Below, piece after piece: positions 18,918 to 29,014 of a stretch of 64,000 nucleotides of DNA. Position numbers and translations under genes: made by a program. Numbering within the stretch: the stretch's first letter is position 1; every line of letters begins with the position of its first letter. The notes under the pieces were generated by a model, which saw only the letters and a list, made by a program, of their open reading frames with translations, had not been told where the DNA came from and did not search any database. The DNA is from DATJGR01 sp963787045 (lineage in GTDB: Bacteria; Pseudomonadota; Gammaproteobacteria; Pseudomonadales; Azotimanducaceae), in NCBI GenBank assembly GCA_963787045.1, contig CAWBBR010000026.1:21093-85092 (forward strand), written 5' to 3'.

Positions 18918-19817
18918 ATGCCGAAATCCCTGACTCGTGTTCTGTTGCTTCTGTGTACCGCCATTCTGGGCGGCGCCGAAGCTGCCGCGCCGATACTCGC
19001 GACAGCGCCTCACTACGGCGCCAACCCCGCAGCCGGAAACACGTTCGTCCACGACGGCGTCGCGCTGTACTACGAGGTCTACGGCACCGGCGAGCCGCTG
19101 CTGCTGGTGCACGGTAACGGCGGCAGCATCGGTTCGCTCGCCGCGCAGATCGAGTACTTCCGCGGCCGCCGCCAGGTGATCGCGATGGACAGCCGCGATC
19201 AAGGGCGCTCCGGAGACAGCGAAGATCCGTTGACGTACGAACGGATGACCGACGATCTCGCTGCGCTGCTCGACCATCTGGAAGTCGGACCGGTCGACGT
19301 ACTGGGCTGGAGCGACGGCGGCATCGAGGCACTGCTGCTCGGCATGCGTTATCCGGACAAGGTCAAACGGCTGGTGGCAATGTCGCCGAACCTCAATCCG
19401 AGCGAAGAAGCGTTGTATCCCGAGACCATCGCGCTCACGCGCGAGATGCTGGATTCGATGCGAGACAGAGGAGCGCGACACGCCGGAGGGCCGCCGCGAA
19501 CTCAAGGCGATGGGGATGCTGCTCGTCGAGCCGAACATCGACGCATCGGAACTCGGATCCATCGAAGCGCCGACGCTGATCATGGTCGGCGATCACGACG
19601 TGGTCCGTCCCGGAGCACGCAGTCGAGATCTACGAGCACCTGCCGAACGGCGCGCTCAAAGTCCTGCGCAATGCAACGCACATGGCGCCGCAGGACGATC
19701 CGGCGCGGTTCAACCGCACGGTGGAGCGGTTCTTCCGCAAATCCGCTCCGGCGTCGCCGAGCTTCGACCTCGACCAATCCCCGGATGCGCGCGGAGAACG
19801 TGAGCTTCAACGACTGA
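18918..19817 (+). CDS. Exported alpha/beta hydrolase (three frameshifts)
   Basis: About 299 residues. A signal peptide (MPKSLTRVLLLLCTAILGGAEA) precedes an alpha/beta hydrolase: 'PLLLVHGNGGS' oxyanion loop, 'DSRDQGRSGD', nucleophile elbow GWSDGG, 'PTLIMVGDHDVV' acid region, and 'LRNATHMAP' with the catalytic His. Frame changes fall near 19465, 19617 (extra C in CCCGG) and 19790 (extra C in CCCCGG), all between conserved segments. Likely a periplasmic esterase or lactonase. The true reading end is inferred as the TGA at 19815-19817. It diverges from the deacetylase operon, with about 120 bases between. Confidence 0.75.
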   Translation: MPKSLTRVLLLLCTAILGGAEAAAPILATAPHYGANPAAGNTFVHDGVALYYEVYGTGEPLLLVHGNGGSIGSLAAQIEYFRGRRQVIAMDSRDQGRSGDSEDPLTYERMTDDLAALLDHLEVGPVDVLGWSDGGIEALLLGMRYPDKVKRLVAMSPNLNPSEEALYPETIALTREMLDSMRDRGARHAGGPPRTQGDGDAARRAEHRRIGTRIHRSADADHGRRSRRGPSRSTQSRSTSTCRTARSKSCAMQRTWRRRTIRRGSTARWSGSSANPLRRRRASTSTNPRMRAENVSFND

Positions 19818-19869
19818 CCTCCGCGGCTGATGGCGATCGCGGTCCGCCGTATCGAGACCGCGCCCCAGT

Positions 19870-21342
19870 TCAGTTGTTGGCGATCCGCCCGCCGCCGCGT
19901 ACGAAGAACAGCCCGACCAGGCCCAGCGCCAGCAGCAGGATGATGGTGGCGAAGCCGCCCTGCTGGCTGTGGGTCAGCCGCGTGCCGATGTTGACCAGCG
20001 TCGGCGCGAGCCAGGCCGTGGCGACACCCGGACAGCGCATAGACGCCGAAGAAGGCGCCGGTCTGCTCCGGCGGGGTCAGCCGGGTCAGCGCCGTGCGGC
20101 CGAGGCGTACTGGCCGGTGATGAAGATGGCGTTGGAGAAGCCGATCAGCAGGAAGACCAGGTCCGGCAGGGTCGTGAAGACCGGCCCGTTCCACAGCGGC
20201 GCGTGCGCGGCGGGATCGTAGGACCAGAAGTAGAGGATCCGGTCGGGCGCCATGCCCAGCAATGGCGTCAGCGCCAGGATCGGTCATGAAGATCTCGATC
20301 CGCAGCGCGTTCTTCGGCCCGAGGCGCTCGTCCAGCCAGCGGCCGACGAAGCCGCCGAACACCGCCACGATACGACAGGATGATCCCGGTGAGTCAGCAG
20401 CTCCAGCGGCCCCCACTTCATCACGCCCGGCCGCCAGCACGCCGAAGAAGAACAGCACGCCGTTCATGCCGTCGACGAACAGCATCCGCGAGGCCAGGTA
20501 GATCACCGCGTCGCGGTAGCGGCGAACCGTCTTCAGCATCGCCCAGAGGTCGGCGGCGCCCTCGCGGAAGGCGCGCAGCGCCGGCACGCCGGTCTTCGGC
20601 GCGTCCGGCGTGAACAGGAAGATCGGGATCGCGCCCACCGCCAGGATGCCGGCCGACAGGATCGCCACCACCCGCTCCGGCTCGTGGGTCGCGGCGTTCA
20701 GGCCGAACAGCGGCGTGCGCCGGCACCCAGCTCCAGTCGACCTTGCCGGGCAGGGCGAAGGCCCAGGCGGTGAAGCCCAGCGCCACCACCGAGGCGGCGT
20801 TGCCCAGCGACAGCGCCAGGCCCGAGGCGCTGTGCGCGCCCTTCAGCCCGCGCCGCGCGGATCAGCATCGAGTTGTGCAGCACCTCGGAGTAGGCGAACA
20901 GCACGTTGACCACCATCGCGATGGTCATGGTCGCGATGATCGACAGCGCCGCTGAGGTCCGGCTTGGCCCACCACAGCGAAGAAGATCAGCGGGACCATC
21001 GCGACCACCGACCAGCGCCGAGCCAGAGCTTGCGCGGCCCCAGCTTGTCGATGGAGGCGCCCAGGAACGGCGCCGTGGCCATGACGATCCAGCCGGCGTA
21101 CTGCTGGAAGCGCGAGATCAGCTCCTGGCCCCTGCACCGGATCGCCGACCATGCATGGCCGAGACGTAGGGCATGAAGATGTAGATCGTCATCAGGATGA
21201 CGTAGGGGTCGCGACCGCCCTCGAAGATCGCCCAGGCGACGCCGCCGCGGTTCAGCTTCGCGTCGCCGCCGAGCTCCGAGATGATCGGCGGATCGACCAC
21301 CGACGACACGCCATGTGTCTCGACCGATGTGGAATCCGTCAC
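19870..21342 (-). pseudogene. MFS transporter, UMF1-like (many frameshifts)
   Basis: Stitching all three frames gives about 490 residues of a UMF1-like MFS permease: start near 'ISELGGDAKLNRGGVAWAIFEGGRDPY', then 'ILMTIYIFMPYVSAM', 'GPRKLWL'-like, 'NVLFAYSEVLHNSML', 'KVDWSWVP', 'GAIPIFLFTPDAPKTGVP', 'YLASRMLFVDGMNGVLFFFGV', 'GGFVGRWLDERLGPKNALRIEIFMT', 'LTPPEQTGAFFGVYALSG' and the end RGGGRIANN. Start GTG is at 21340-21342 after GGGGAGAG. At least eight single-base changes occur, far more than in neighbours, and the sequence style differs. It could be a real pseudogene, but the conserved segments point to poor consensus. Substrate unknown. Confidence 0.75.
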
Positions 21343-21406
21343 TACTCTCCCCTTCGCCTTCAAAATGAGCGAACTTCGGACGTTAGCCGGTTTCGGTTAC
21401 TCAGCG

Positions 21407-22683
21407 CTAGGCAGACAAGTTCGCGAGCCGTCGCACACTGTCGCGAAACGAGCGGAACCGCGGATCGTCCGCCGTCTCGGGGAATTGCCGCTCGATGACG
21501 GCGATCCGTTCGAGCGCCGCGTCTACCCGCTCGAGCTTCGCCACCAGCCAACGCGCGTGTTCGAACACCCCTTCGCCCGCGCGTTCGCTGTCCGGCATAC
21601 GCGCGTTCGAAATCGTTCAGCAGCAGGTCGACATACGCAGCGTCGGTGGCGGGTGCCGCCGCCACCAGCGTCAGCGCCGCATCGGCGGTGCCGGGCCGGA
21701 ACAGCGGGTCCACGTCGAGCGACTCGCGTACCAATGCCCACGCCCGCAGGACCTTGTTCGCGTCGAGCAGCCGGTTCACGTAGTGCCAGTTGTGTTCGAG
21801 CTGCAGCCGCTTGTCGTGGAACAGGTACAGCCGCTCGTGGATGCGTTCATCGTTGATGAAGCCGTCTTTTTCGAGGAACCCCTCGAGCATCTTGTTGGCG
21901 CGCTCGACGCGATCGACCGAGCACAACCGGTGCAGTTCGACCATCAGCGCCTCGATCGCCTTCGTGTCGGCCACCGCGGCCACGTGCTCCGGATCTTTCT
22001 CGAGAAGCGTCAACAGACCGAGACGGTCGCGGCAGAGATACAACACACGGCCCGCTAGCACGTGGCCCAGCATGAACGCGTAACTCGCCACCAGCACCGC
22101 GACGATGTTCGGCGGGGCAACCACCACGCACGCCACGTACAGCACGGCGATTCCGGCGTAGAGCAGCACGGCGAATACGAGGTACGCCGGACCCAGACCG
22201 GCTACGAAGCCGGCCACCCGGCGCGGGTCGAGGCCGGCCAGAAACGCCTCTTCCAGGATCATCACGCCGAGCATCGCCGGCAGCACGACGCCGACGGCCA
22301 CGGTCACGCCAATGCCCAATGCCGTATCGGTCGAGAAGCTTGCCGCTATCAGCCCGGCGACTACGAGCAACAGCGCCGCGACCTTCAACGCGAGGAAGTT
22401 GTTCAGCGGCGACACGTCTTCGATCGCGATGCTGCGGATCGTCTCGTCGTTCCCCGCCGCGACGTGGCTCAGCGATTGCCACGCGTAGTGTTGGAAAACC
22501 ATGCACGTGATGAGCCACGGGAACGGCAGCGAGCACGATCGCCAGCAGGTGCTGGCCTTCTTCGATGCGCGTCCATTCGAACAGCGCCAACATCAGATAC
22601 AGCCCAACGGCGCACAGCAGCGACAACACGCCGCCCTGTCCGCGCAGCGGATAGACGAGCATTTCCCCCAACGACATCGACAT
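21407..22683 (-). CDS. Multi-pass membrane protein with helical C-terminal domain (frameshifted)
   Basis: About 424 residues from three joined frames (changes near 22520 and 21603). The N-terminal half has five to six TM helices ('GVLSLLCAVGLYLMLALFEW', 'LKVAALLLVVAGLIAASF', 'VGVVLPAMLGVMILEEAFLAG', 'LVFAVLLYAGIAVLYVACVVVAP', 'AVLVASYAFMLGHVLAGRVLYL'). The C-terminal 200 residues are soluble and TPR-like ('DKRLQLEHNWHYVNRLLDANKVLRAWALVRESLDVDP') and end RRLANLSA. I do not recognise a named family. It diverges from the MscS gene. The upstream start is uncertain; ATG at 22681-22683 is used. Confidence 0.6.
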
Positions 22684-22745
22684 GGCCGCACCGATCCGTA
22701 CGCGCCCGGGATGAAATGCCGGGTGTGACTCGTTAGTCTGGCTGA

Positions 22746-24525
22746 ATGATGCGATCAATCAACCGGATATTCGCGGTCGCGCTCGTGGCGGTCTGTTGGG
22801 GATACGCGGTGGCCGCGCACGACAGAGCGCATCCACTCGCGCCACCGGACCTCTCGAGCCCGCGCGCGACGCTCACCAACTTCCTCGCACTGATGGATCG
22901 CGCCTACCTGCAATGGACATCCGAACGGAGCACCGAGGACGACCGCGTGGAGCGGGAAGCGATCGCGCGCGTGGCGCATCAGTTCTTCGATCTCAGCGAC
23001 GTCGCGCCGTCGATTCGACGCAACGTCGGACGCGAGACCGCGGTGTACATCAAAGAAGTGCTCGATCGAATCGAACTGCCGCCGTGGGATCAGATCCCGG
23101 ACGCCGCGATGATCGAAGCCAAACCCGACGGCTTGAATCAGTGGACGATTCCGCAAACCGAAATCACGCTGGTGCGCCTCAAGGAAGGTCTGCGCGAAGG
23201 CCAATGGGTATTCAGTTCCGAGACCGACGAGCGGGCGCCGGAGTTCTACCGTCTGGCGAAGCACCTGCCGTACAAGGCCGGTGCCAGCGAAGGCTTGTAC
23301 CAGCTGTTCGTTTCGGAACCGGGCTGGATGATTCCGCGCGCGATGATCCGGGCTCTGCCGGGCTGGATGCAGACGCGCCACGCCGGTCAGGCGGTGTGGC
23401 AATGGGCCGCGCTCGTGCTGACGCTTGTCGTCACGGGCGCGCTGATGGTTCTGATCTATCGCCTGACAGGGCGCTGGTCGAGAAACACGCACGGCGCGGC
23501 GTACTACCTGTCGGCGGCGTTGCCGATATTCGCGGTCGTCCTTCCGCAGACGGCCACCGACTTTCTCGGCGATCAGGTGTTCATCACCGGCCGGCTGTTC
23601 GACATCCTCGACTTCGCGCTCGATCTCGTGTCGCTCGGCGCGCTGGTCGTGGTGATCCTCGGCGTGACGAACCGTGTCGCGGCCGCGCTGACGGCCTTGC
23701 CGTGGTCGAAGGAGAAGCAGCTGACGGCGCAGCTCGCGCAATTGAGCGTTCGCGCCATCGGTGTGACCGGCGCGCTGATCGCCGTGTTCGAGGGCGGGCG
23801 GTATCTCGGCGTTCCGCTGACCACCCTGGTCGCCGGCGTCAGCGTCAGCGGCCTGACGGTCGCGTTGGCGGCGCAGGATACGCTGAAGAACCTGTTCGGC
23901 AGCGTGATGATTCTGCTGGACCGACCGTTTCAGGTGGGCGATCTGATCCGGATCAAAGGACACGAAGGCAAGGTGGAGTCGGTCGGATTGCGTTCGACGC
24001 GGATTCGCGATGCGAACGGGCACGTCATCAGCATCTCGAACGACGAAATGGCGCGGCTCGACTCGAAGAACATCAGCAGCAGAAGCCATTTGCGGCGACA
24101 CGAGGTCCTGCGCCTGAACTCCCGCACGCCGCCGCAGAAGATCCGTGGCCTCGTCGAATTCATCCGCGCCCTGCTCGACAACCACGAGGCGTTCGATCCA
24201 AAACATCCGCCCACCGTGCACGTCGGCTTCGGCGAAGACGCCGTTACGGTGACGATGACTTATTACTACGCGTCGTCGAGCGGCCACGGCGTTCGCCGCG
24301 TTCAACGAGACGATCACGTTGAGCATTCTCGAACGTTTGCAGCAGGACGGCATCGAGCTGTCGCGCAGCCCGCATCCGGCACACGACGAACCCGAGGCGC
24401 ATGCGCCGGGCCACGCGCCGCATGAATCGCACGAGCTACACGAGTTACACGAGCCACACGACCCGCACGCACACGGCGAGGCTACACCGCACGGTACCGG
24501 GCACGGTTCGACGCACGAATCCTGA
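22746..24525 (+). CDS. MscS-family mechanosensitive channel with His-rich tail (frameshifted)
   Basis: About 592 residues. A signal peptide and a periplasmic domain of about 190 residues precede four or more TM helices and the pore-lining helix 'GVPLTTLVAGVSVSGLTVALAAQDTLKNLFGSVMILLDRPFQVGDLI', then the beta domain 'GHEGKVESVGLRSTRIRDANGHVISISNDEM'. These are clear MscS features; the channel opens under membrane tension. A frame change near 24285 joins 'TYYYASS' to 'FAAFNETITLSILERLQQDGIEL'. The final 50 residues hold about 14 His with Glu/Asp and Pro, partly as nine-base repeats (HELHELHEPHDP), which is unusual for the family. Confidence 0.85.
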
Positions 24526-24574
24526 CGCGCCGCGGTATAGAATCCGGCGGAACCCAGCGAATTCCGGAGCCACC

Positions 24575-25759
24575 ATGCCATATGCACAAGGTCGCACGTT
24601 CTTCGACGCCGACAGCCACATCATGGAGCTGCCCGATTTCCTGACCGAATACGCCGATCCGTCGTTCCGCGAGCGCATTCCGCAGATTCGCGCGGTGCCT
24701 GGCGAACTCGCGAAGCGGCTCGACGAACTGCTCGCGCGCAAAGCGCACGCACCGGAACGCGTCGAGCAGATGGTGGCGCTCGGCGACGATCTGATTTCCG
24801 GACCGAAGGGGTATTTCGCGCTCGGCGCGTTCAATCGCGACGAACGCTCCACCGCGCTCGACCAGCTCGGTTTCCACCGTCAGCTCGTGTTCTCGACGTT
24901 TGCCGCCGGCACCGCGTTTGCCGAGCAGCGGAGCGTTCCGGAGCGGTTCGCGATTGCACGCGCACACAACCGCGCGATGGCGGACTTCTGCGCAAACGAC
25001 GACCGGCTGATGGGCGTTGCAGCGCTGCCGCTCGACGATACCGAACTCGCGATTCAGGAAGTCGAACACCTGCGCACGCTCGGTCTCGCCGCGGCGTGGG
25101 TGCCACACCGGCCGTGCGGCGGCCGATCGCCGGGACACGACGATCTCGATCCGGTTTGGGCGCGTCTCGCCGAAGCCGGCATTCCGTTCACGCTGCATGT
25201 CGGCGGCAATCCGCTGCAGATCGATCCCGCCTGGATGAACACCGGCCGACCCGTGCCGACGGATTGGTTGGGGGGCGGAGAAAACGTGCGCGGCAAAGAC
25301 ATGACTTCGCTGCACCACGCCGTGGAAACGTTCCTCGGCGCGATGGTGCTCGACGGCGTCTTCGAACGACACGAAAAGCTCAAGGCGGCGCGATCGAGCT
25401 CGGCGCGGGCTGGGTACCGTCGATGATCCAACGGCTCGACTGGGTGGCGGACATCTGGAAGAAGTCGGAGCCGGATCTGAAATCGCTGCGGATGAAACCG
25501 TCCGAGACGATCATCGACCGCGCTGCGCTTCACGCCGTATCCGTACGAAGCGGTCGGCGATTTGATCGCGGCGTCAGACGATCGGTTGTATCTGTTCTCG
25601 AGCGACTACCCGCACACCGAAGGCGGTCGGCATCCGCTGGGCCGGTTCGCCCAATCGCTGAGCGGACGTTCCGAAGCAACCCTGGAACGTTTCTATTCCG
25701 CCAACTTCGCGTCGCTGTTCAATCTGCCGGCAACGGCCGGAATCCGCGCGCATGCATGA
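24575..25759 (+). CDS. Amidohydrolase-2 family metal-dependent hydrolase (frameshifted)
   Basis: About 394 residues over three frames (changes near 25385 and 25525). It has 'RTFFDADSHIMELPDFLTEYAD' at the N-terminus (DxDxH metal motif of PF04909), 'RLMGVAALPLDD', 'PFTLHVGGNP' with the barrel His, 'IELGAGWVPSM' and 'LYLFSSDYPHTEGG', where the Asp is the usual metal/base residue. Relatives decarboxylate or hydrolyse aromatic and cyclic substrates (aminocarboxymuconate-semialdehyde decarboxylase type). CGGAG precedes the ATG. The stop overlaps the start of a small acetyltransferase gene by eight bases. Confidence 0.82.
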
Positions 25760-26024
25760 CGTCGTCGACAATCCGGCGCGCAGCCGTTTCGAGCTGGAAG
25801 AGGCGGGTCAGGTCGCATTCGCCGACTACCGGCGCCGCAACTCGGTGCTGGTCATTCCGCACGTGGAAGCGCCGACGTCGCTGCGCGGCACCGGCACCGC
25901 TGCGCGATTGATGGAAGGTCTGCTCGCGATCGTGCGCGAGCGCGGCGAGAAGATCGTGCCGACGTGTTCCTATGCTGCCGCGTACATGCGGCAGCACAAG
26001 GAACACCAGGACCTGCTGGCCTAG
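25752..26024 (+). CDS. Small GNAT-like N-acetyltransferase (YjdJ type)
   Basis: A 90-residue protein of the minimal GNAT family (PF14542 type): 'GQVAFADYRRRNSVLVIPHVEAPTSLRGTGTAARLMEGLLAIVRERGEKIVPTCSYAAAYMRQHKEHQDLL'. RGTGTA is the acetyl-CoA pyrophosphate loop, and the CSY...H segment is the family's conserved end. Substrate is unknown; proteins of this size are proposed to acetylate small molecules or proteins. Its ATG overlaps the end of the amidohydrolase gene, so translation is probably coupled. It converges with the SRPBCC gene, overlapping slightly. Confidence 0.85.
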   Translation: MHDVVDNPARSRFELEEAGQVAFADYRRRNSVLVIPHVEAPTSLRGTGTAARLMEGLLAIVRERGEKIVPTCSYAAAYMRQHKEHQDLLA

Positions 26025-26437
26025 CCGCCCACCGCGCGACGCGCGCCTGCAATGCCGCCCTTGTAGATCCCTTCGACCACTTTCGAAGCGGCCGCCGCGT
26101 CGCCTTTCGGCTCGAACGTGCCGGACCAGTTCACGTTGCACGTGCCGTTGCCCTTGTCGGTGATCTTCACTGTCGCGGAGTAGCCCTTTACCGGCAGCGG
26201 ACAATCGTCGTTGGTGATCGAGTACGCGAACACCATCGCCTTTGGATCGTGCCGATCGAGCCGTTCGACCACCAGGCCGCCGCCCATGCCGATGGTGCGC
26301 ACCATGCCGACGCCTTTGCCCTTCGTCTCGAACGACGTGATCGGACCGCCGACCTTGATGCCGCCGAAATCGCTGAGCGCGGCCCATACATCCGCCGCTT
26401 TGCCTTTGATGTCTTCCGTAACCGTGACCGTTGTCAT
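26021..26437 (-). CDS. SRPBCC-family (polyketide cyclase/START-like) protein
   Basis: 138 residues: 'TVTVTEDIKGKAADVWAALSDFGGIKVGGPITSFETKGKGVGMVRTIGMGGGLVVERLDRHDPKAMVFAYSITNDDCPLPVKGYSATVKITDKGNGTCNVNWSGTFEPKGD'. This is the Bet v1-like hydrophobic ligand pocket fold of the PF10604 group. GGGGAGAG precedes the ATG. It lies 29 bases downstream of the Baeyer-Villiger monooxygenase gene, on the same strand, so it may bind or process that enzyme's hydrophobic ketone or ester, but this is inference. The frame is intact. Confidence 0.85.
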   Translation of the reverse strand: MTTVTVTEDIKGKAADVWAALSDFGGIKVGGPITSFETKGKGVGMVRTIGMGGGLVVERLDRHDPKAMVFAYSITNDDCPLPVKGYSATVKITDKGNGTCNVNWSGTFEPKGDAAAASKVVEGIYKGGIAGARRAVGG

Positions 26438-26466
26438 CTGCTCTCCCCTTCGTTGAGTTGTCTGTT

Positions 26467-28298
26467 TCAGCCGAGTTCCAAGCCGTCGAGCTGTCCGCCT
26501 TCGCGCCATTTCGCCAGCAGCGCGTTGAACGCGTTGATACCCGGCGAATAGGTCTCGCCGTTCAGACCGCCGCCACGCTGCACGAGGTGCCCTTCGTTGT
26601 TGTAGTAGCCGGGCGTGCAGGCGTCGAAAAACGCGGCGGCGTTGATCGCCAGCCGAGCGGATCTCGGCCACCCAGGCCGCTTCCGCCTCTGCCGTCGGGT
26701 GCGACGTAACGCGCGCCGCGGTCCTTCACCTGCTTGATGATGTAGCCGATGTGCTGGGCCTGATCGTCGAACATCGAGGTCATGTTCACGGAGAGACCGT
26801 TCTGCGACGAGGCCGATCAGAACCAGTTGGGGAAGCCGTGGCTCGAGAAGCCGTGCAGCGTCTTCATGCCGTCTGGCCCAGTAGTCGCTCAACGTAGCGC
26901 CGTCCTTGCCGATGATGTCGTACCCGGCCGTCGCGTCCACGCGGTACCGACTTCGAAGCCGGTCGCGTAGATGATGCAGTCGACCGGGTATTCGACGCCG
27001 TTCGCGACCACGCCCGTTCTTCGTGATCCGCTCCACGCCCTTGCGCTCCGCTGACGTCGACCAGCGTGACGTTCGGCCGGTTGAAGGTCGGCAGGTATTC
27101 GTCGTTGAACGTCGGCCGCTTGCAGAACTGGCGGTACCACGGCTTCAGCGCCTCGGCGGCGTCGGGTTTGCCGACGGTCTCGTCGACGCGCTCGCGGATG
27201 CCGTTCATCTTCTCGAAGTCGGCGAGCTCGGCGCAGCAGCGCCGCCTCTTCGGGCGAGATCGGCACCTCGCTCGGCCTTCGGAATCTGCTGGCGAGCGTG
27301 CGGAAGATGTCGGTCCAGCCGTCGTTGACCAGGTCCTTCTCGACACGGCTGGCCCGTGACCATGTCGTCGAAGTTCTCGCGCCGCTCGCGCTGCCAGCCC
27401 GGCTTCAGCGTCTTCGCCCACTCGCCGTCGGTCGGCTTGTTGCCGCGCAGGTCGACCGACGAGGGCGTGCGCTGGAAGACGTAGAGCTGCTTGGCGTGCT
27501 GCGCCGACGTGCGGCACGCACTGGATGGCGGTCGCGCCGGTGCCGATGATCGCGACGCGCTTGTCGGCGAGCTTGGTCAGGCCGCCGCTGTGTCGCCGCC
27601 GGTGTAGTCGTAGTCCCAGCGGCTGGTGTGGAAGCGTGTGGCCTTCGAACTCCTCGATGCCGGGGATGCCGCGGCAGCTTCGGCCGGTTCAGCGGACCCA
27701 GCGCCATGACCACGAAGCGCGCCTTCATGTCGTCGCCGCGGTCGGTGGAGACTATCCAGCGCGCGAGCGTCCTCGTCCCAGCGCAGGTCGGTCACCCGGG
27801 TCTGGAAGCAGCGCGGTCTCGTAGAGGTTGTAGTGTTGGCCGATGCGCTGCGAGTGCTCGAAGATCTCCGGGCGAAGGAGTACTTCTCCTTCGGCATGTA
27901 GCCGAGCTCCTCGAGCAGCGGCAGGTAGCAGTAGCTCTCGATGTCGCACTGCGCGCCGGGATAGCGGTTCCAGTACCAGGTGCCGCCGAAGTCGCCGCCG
28001 GCCTCGATGATGCGGAAGTCGTTGACCCCCGCCTCGCGCAACCGCGCCGCCGCCAGCAGGCCGCCGAAAGCCGCCGCCGATGATCACGACGTCGATCTCG
28101 TCGGTGAGCGGCTCGCGCGTGAAGCCCGGCTCGACGTAGGGATCGCTCGACGAAGTGCGCGAACTTACCGGTGACCTCGACGTACTGGTCGTTGCCGTCC
28201 GCGCGGACCCGCTTGTCGCGCTCCTGCCGATACTTCTCGCGCAGCGCGTCCGGGTCGAAATCGAGGTTGGAATATTGCGGTTTGAGTTGGGTGCTCAT
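26467..28298 (-). pseudogene. Baeyer-Villiger flavin monooxygenase (many frameshifts)
   Basis: About 610 residues when all frames are joined. The start MSTQLKPQYSNLDFDPDALREKY follows GGGGGAAA. FAD loop IIGGGFGG, 'DFGGTWYWNRYPGAQCDIESYCYLP', the BVMO fingerprint FEGHTFHTSRWD (FxGxxxHxxxW), second nucleotide loop remnants, 'RPTFNDEYLPTFNRPNV' and the terminal 'CTPGYYNNEGH' are all recognisable. Such enzymes insert oxygen next to ketones (cyclohexanone, phenylacetone, steroid types) using NADPH and O2. About ten or more frame changes occur between 26650 and 28280; the last 180 bases are clean. Probably consensus error, but decay cannot be excluded. Cotranscribed with the SRPBCC gene. Confidence 0.8.
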
Positions 28299-28410
28299 GT
28301 CGTTTCCCCCGCTGGATGGTGCCGAGCGGCGCCCCCGCCGCCTGGCAATTCACGTGAATTAAGCGAAAGGGGATGGTTCCACAATGCGCCCCCCGGCGCA
28401 ACGGCGGCTT

Positions 28411-28908
28411 CTACTGAGCGAGCAGCGTATCGACGTAGCGCACCGCGTCGGGTCGCAGCGTCGCCTTGTTGCATTCGTACCAGAGCCGGCTGACCGGCGT
28501 GCCGCCGTAGATGCGGCGCACCGCGAAATCGAAGCCGGCCCGCTCGTCTTTCGAGCGCTGCTCGAGGTACGGAATGATCTGCAGCCGTTGCTGCCACCAG
28601 GCCATCTGCTCCCAGTGCATCGCGGCCGCCTCTTCGGCAGTCAGCCCCACCTGCTCGATGAGCGTCGTTTCGAACACGGTCGGCGTACCGCCCAACGCCT
28701 CGTTCACCCGGACGTTGAGACCAATCAGCCGCGCGTCCATCGCCCGCGCCAGGAACAGGTCGCGGTTTCCGCCGGTGCTGTTCTGGCTGATCGAGTGTCG
28801 CACCTGGTCTCTGGCGTGCCGGACCTGCACGGCCAGATAGCCCAGCGTCAGAAACACCGCGATCGATCCGAGCACCTCGCCCAACGCGCCGATTGCATCC
28901 CAGTTCAT
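28411..28908 (-). CDS. Membrane-anchored protein of unknown function, paralogue of 9839-10375
   Basis: 165 residues starting MNWDAIGALGEVLGSIAVFLTLGYLAVQVRHAR after AGGAGGGTG. One N-terminal TM helix (about 9-27) is followed by a helical domain containing 'MHWEQMAWWQQRLQIIPYLEQR' and 'YGGTPVSRLWYECNKATL'. Its layout matches the protein at 9839-10375, giving two copies in this window. I do not know a function. The frame is intact and the ribosome site decides against the longer start at 28941. Confidence 0.7.
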   Translation of the reverse strand: MNWDAIGALGEVLGSIAVFLTLGYLAVQVRHARDQVRHSISQNSTGGNRDLFLARAMDARLIGLNVRVNEALGGTPTVFETTLIEQVGLTAEEAAAMHWEQMAWWQQRLQIIPYLEQRSKDERAGFDFAVRRIYGGTPVSRLWYECNKATLRPDAVRYVDTLLAQ

Positions 28909-29014
28909 CTGCACCCTCCTGTGTTGCAGGAAGGCTACCACCCCGTTCCGCTATCGAAACGCAGACGAACGGACGCCGCGCGATTGCGCGGCGCCAAAGG
29001 AGAAACGACGCGAA

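Noticed and set aside
22755..24587. 610-codon minus-strand frame opposite the MscS gene
   Set aside because: Low-complexity His/Arg/Asp composition; the plus-strand channel motifs explain the region.
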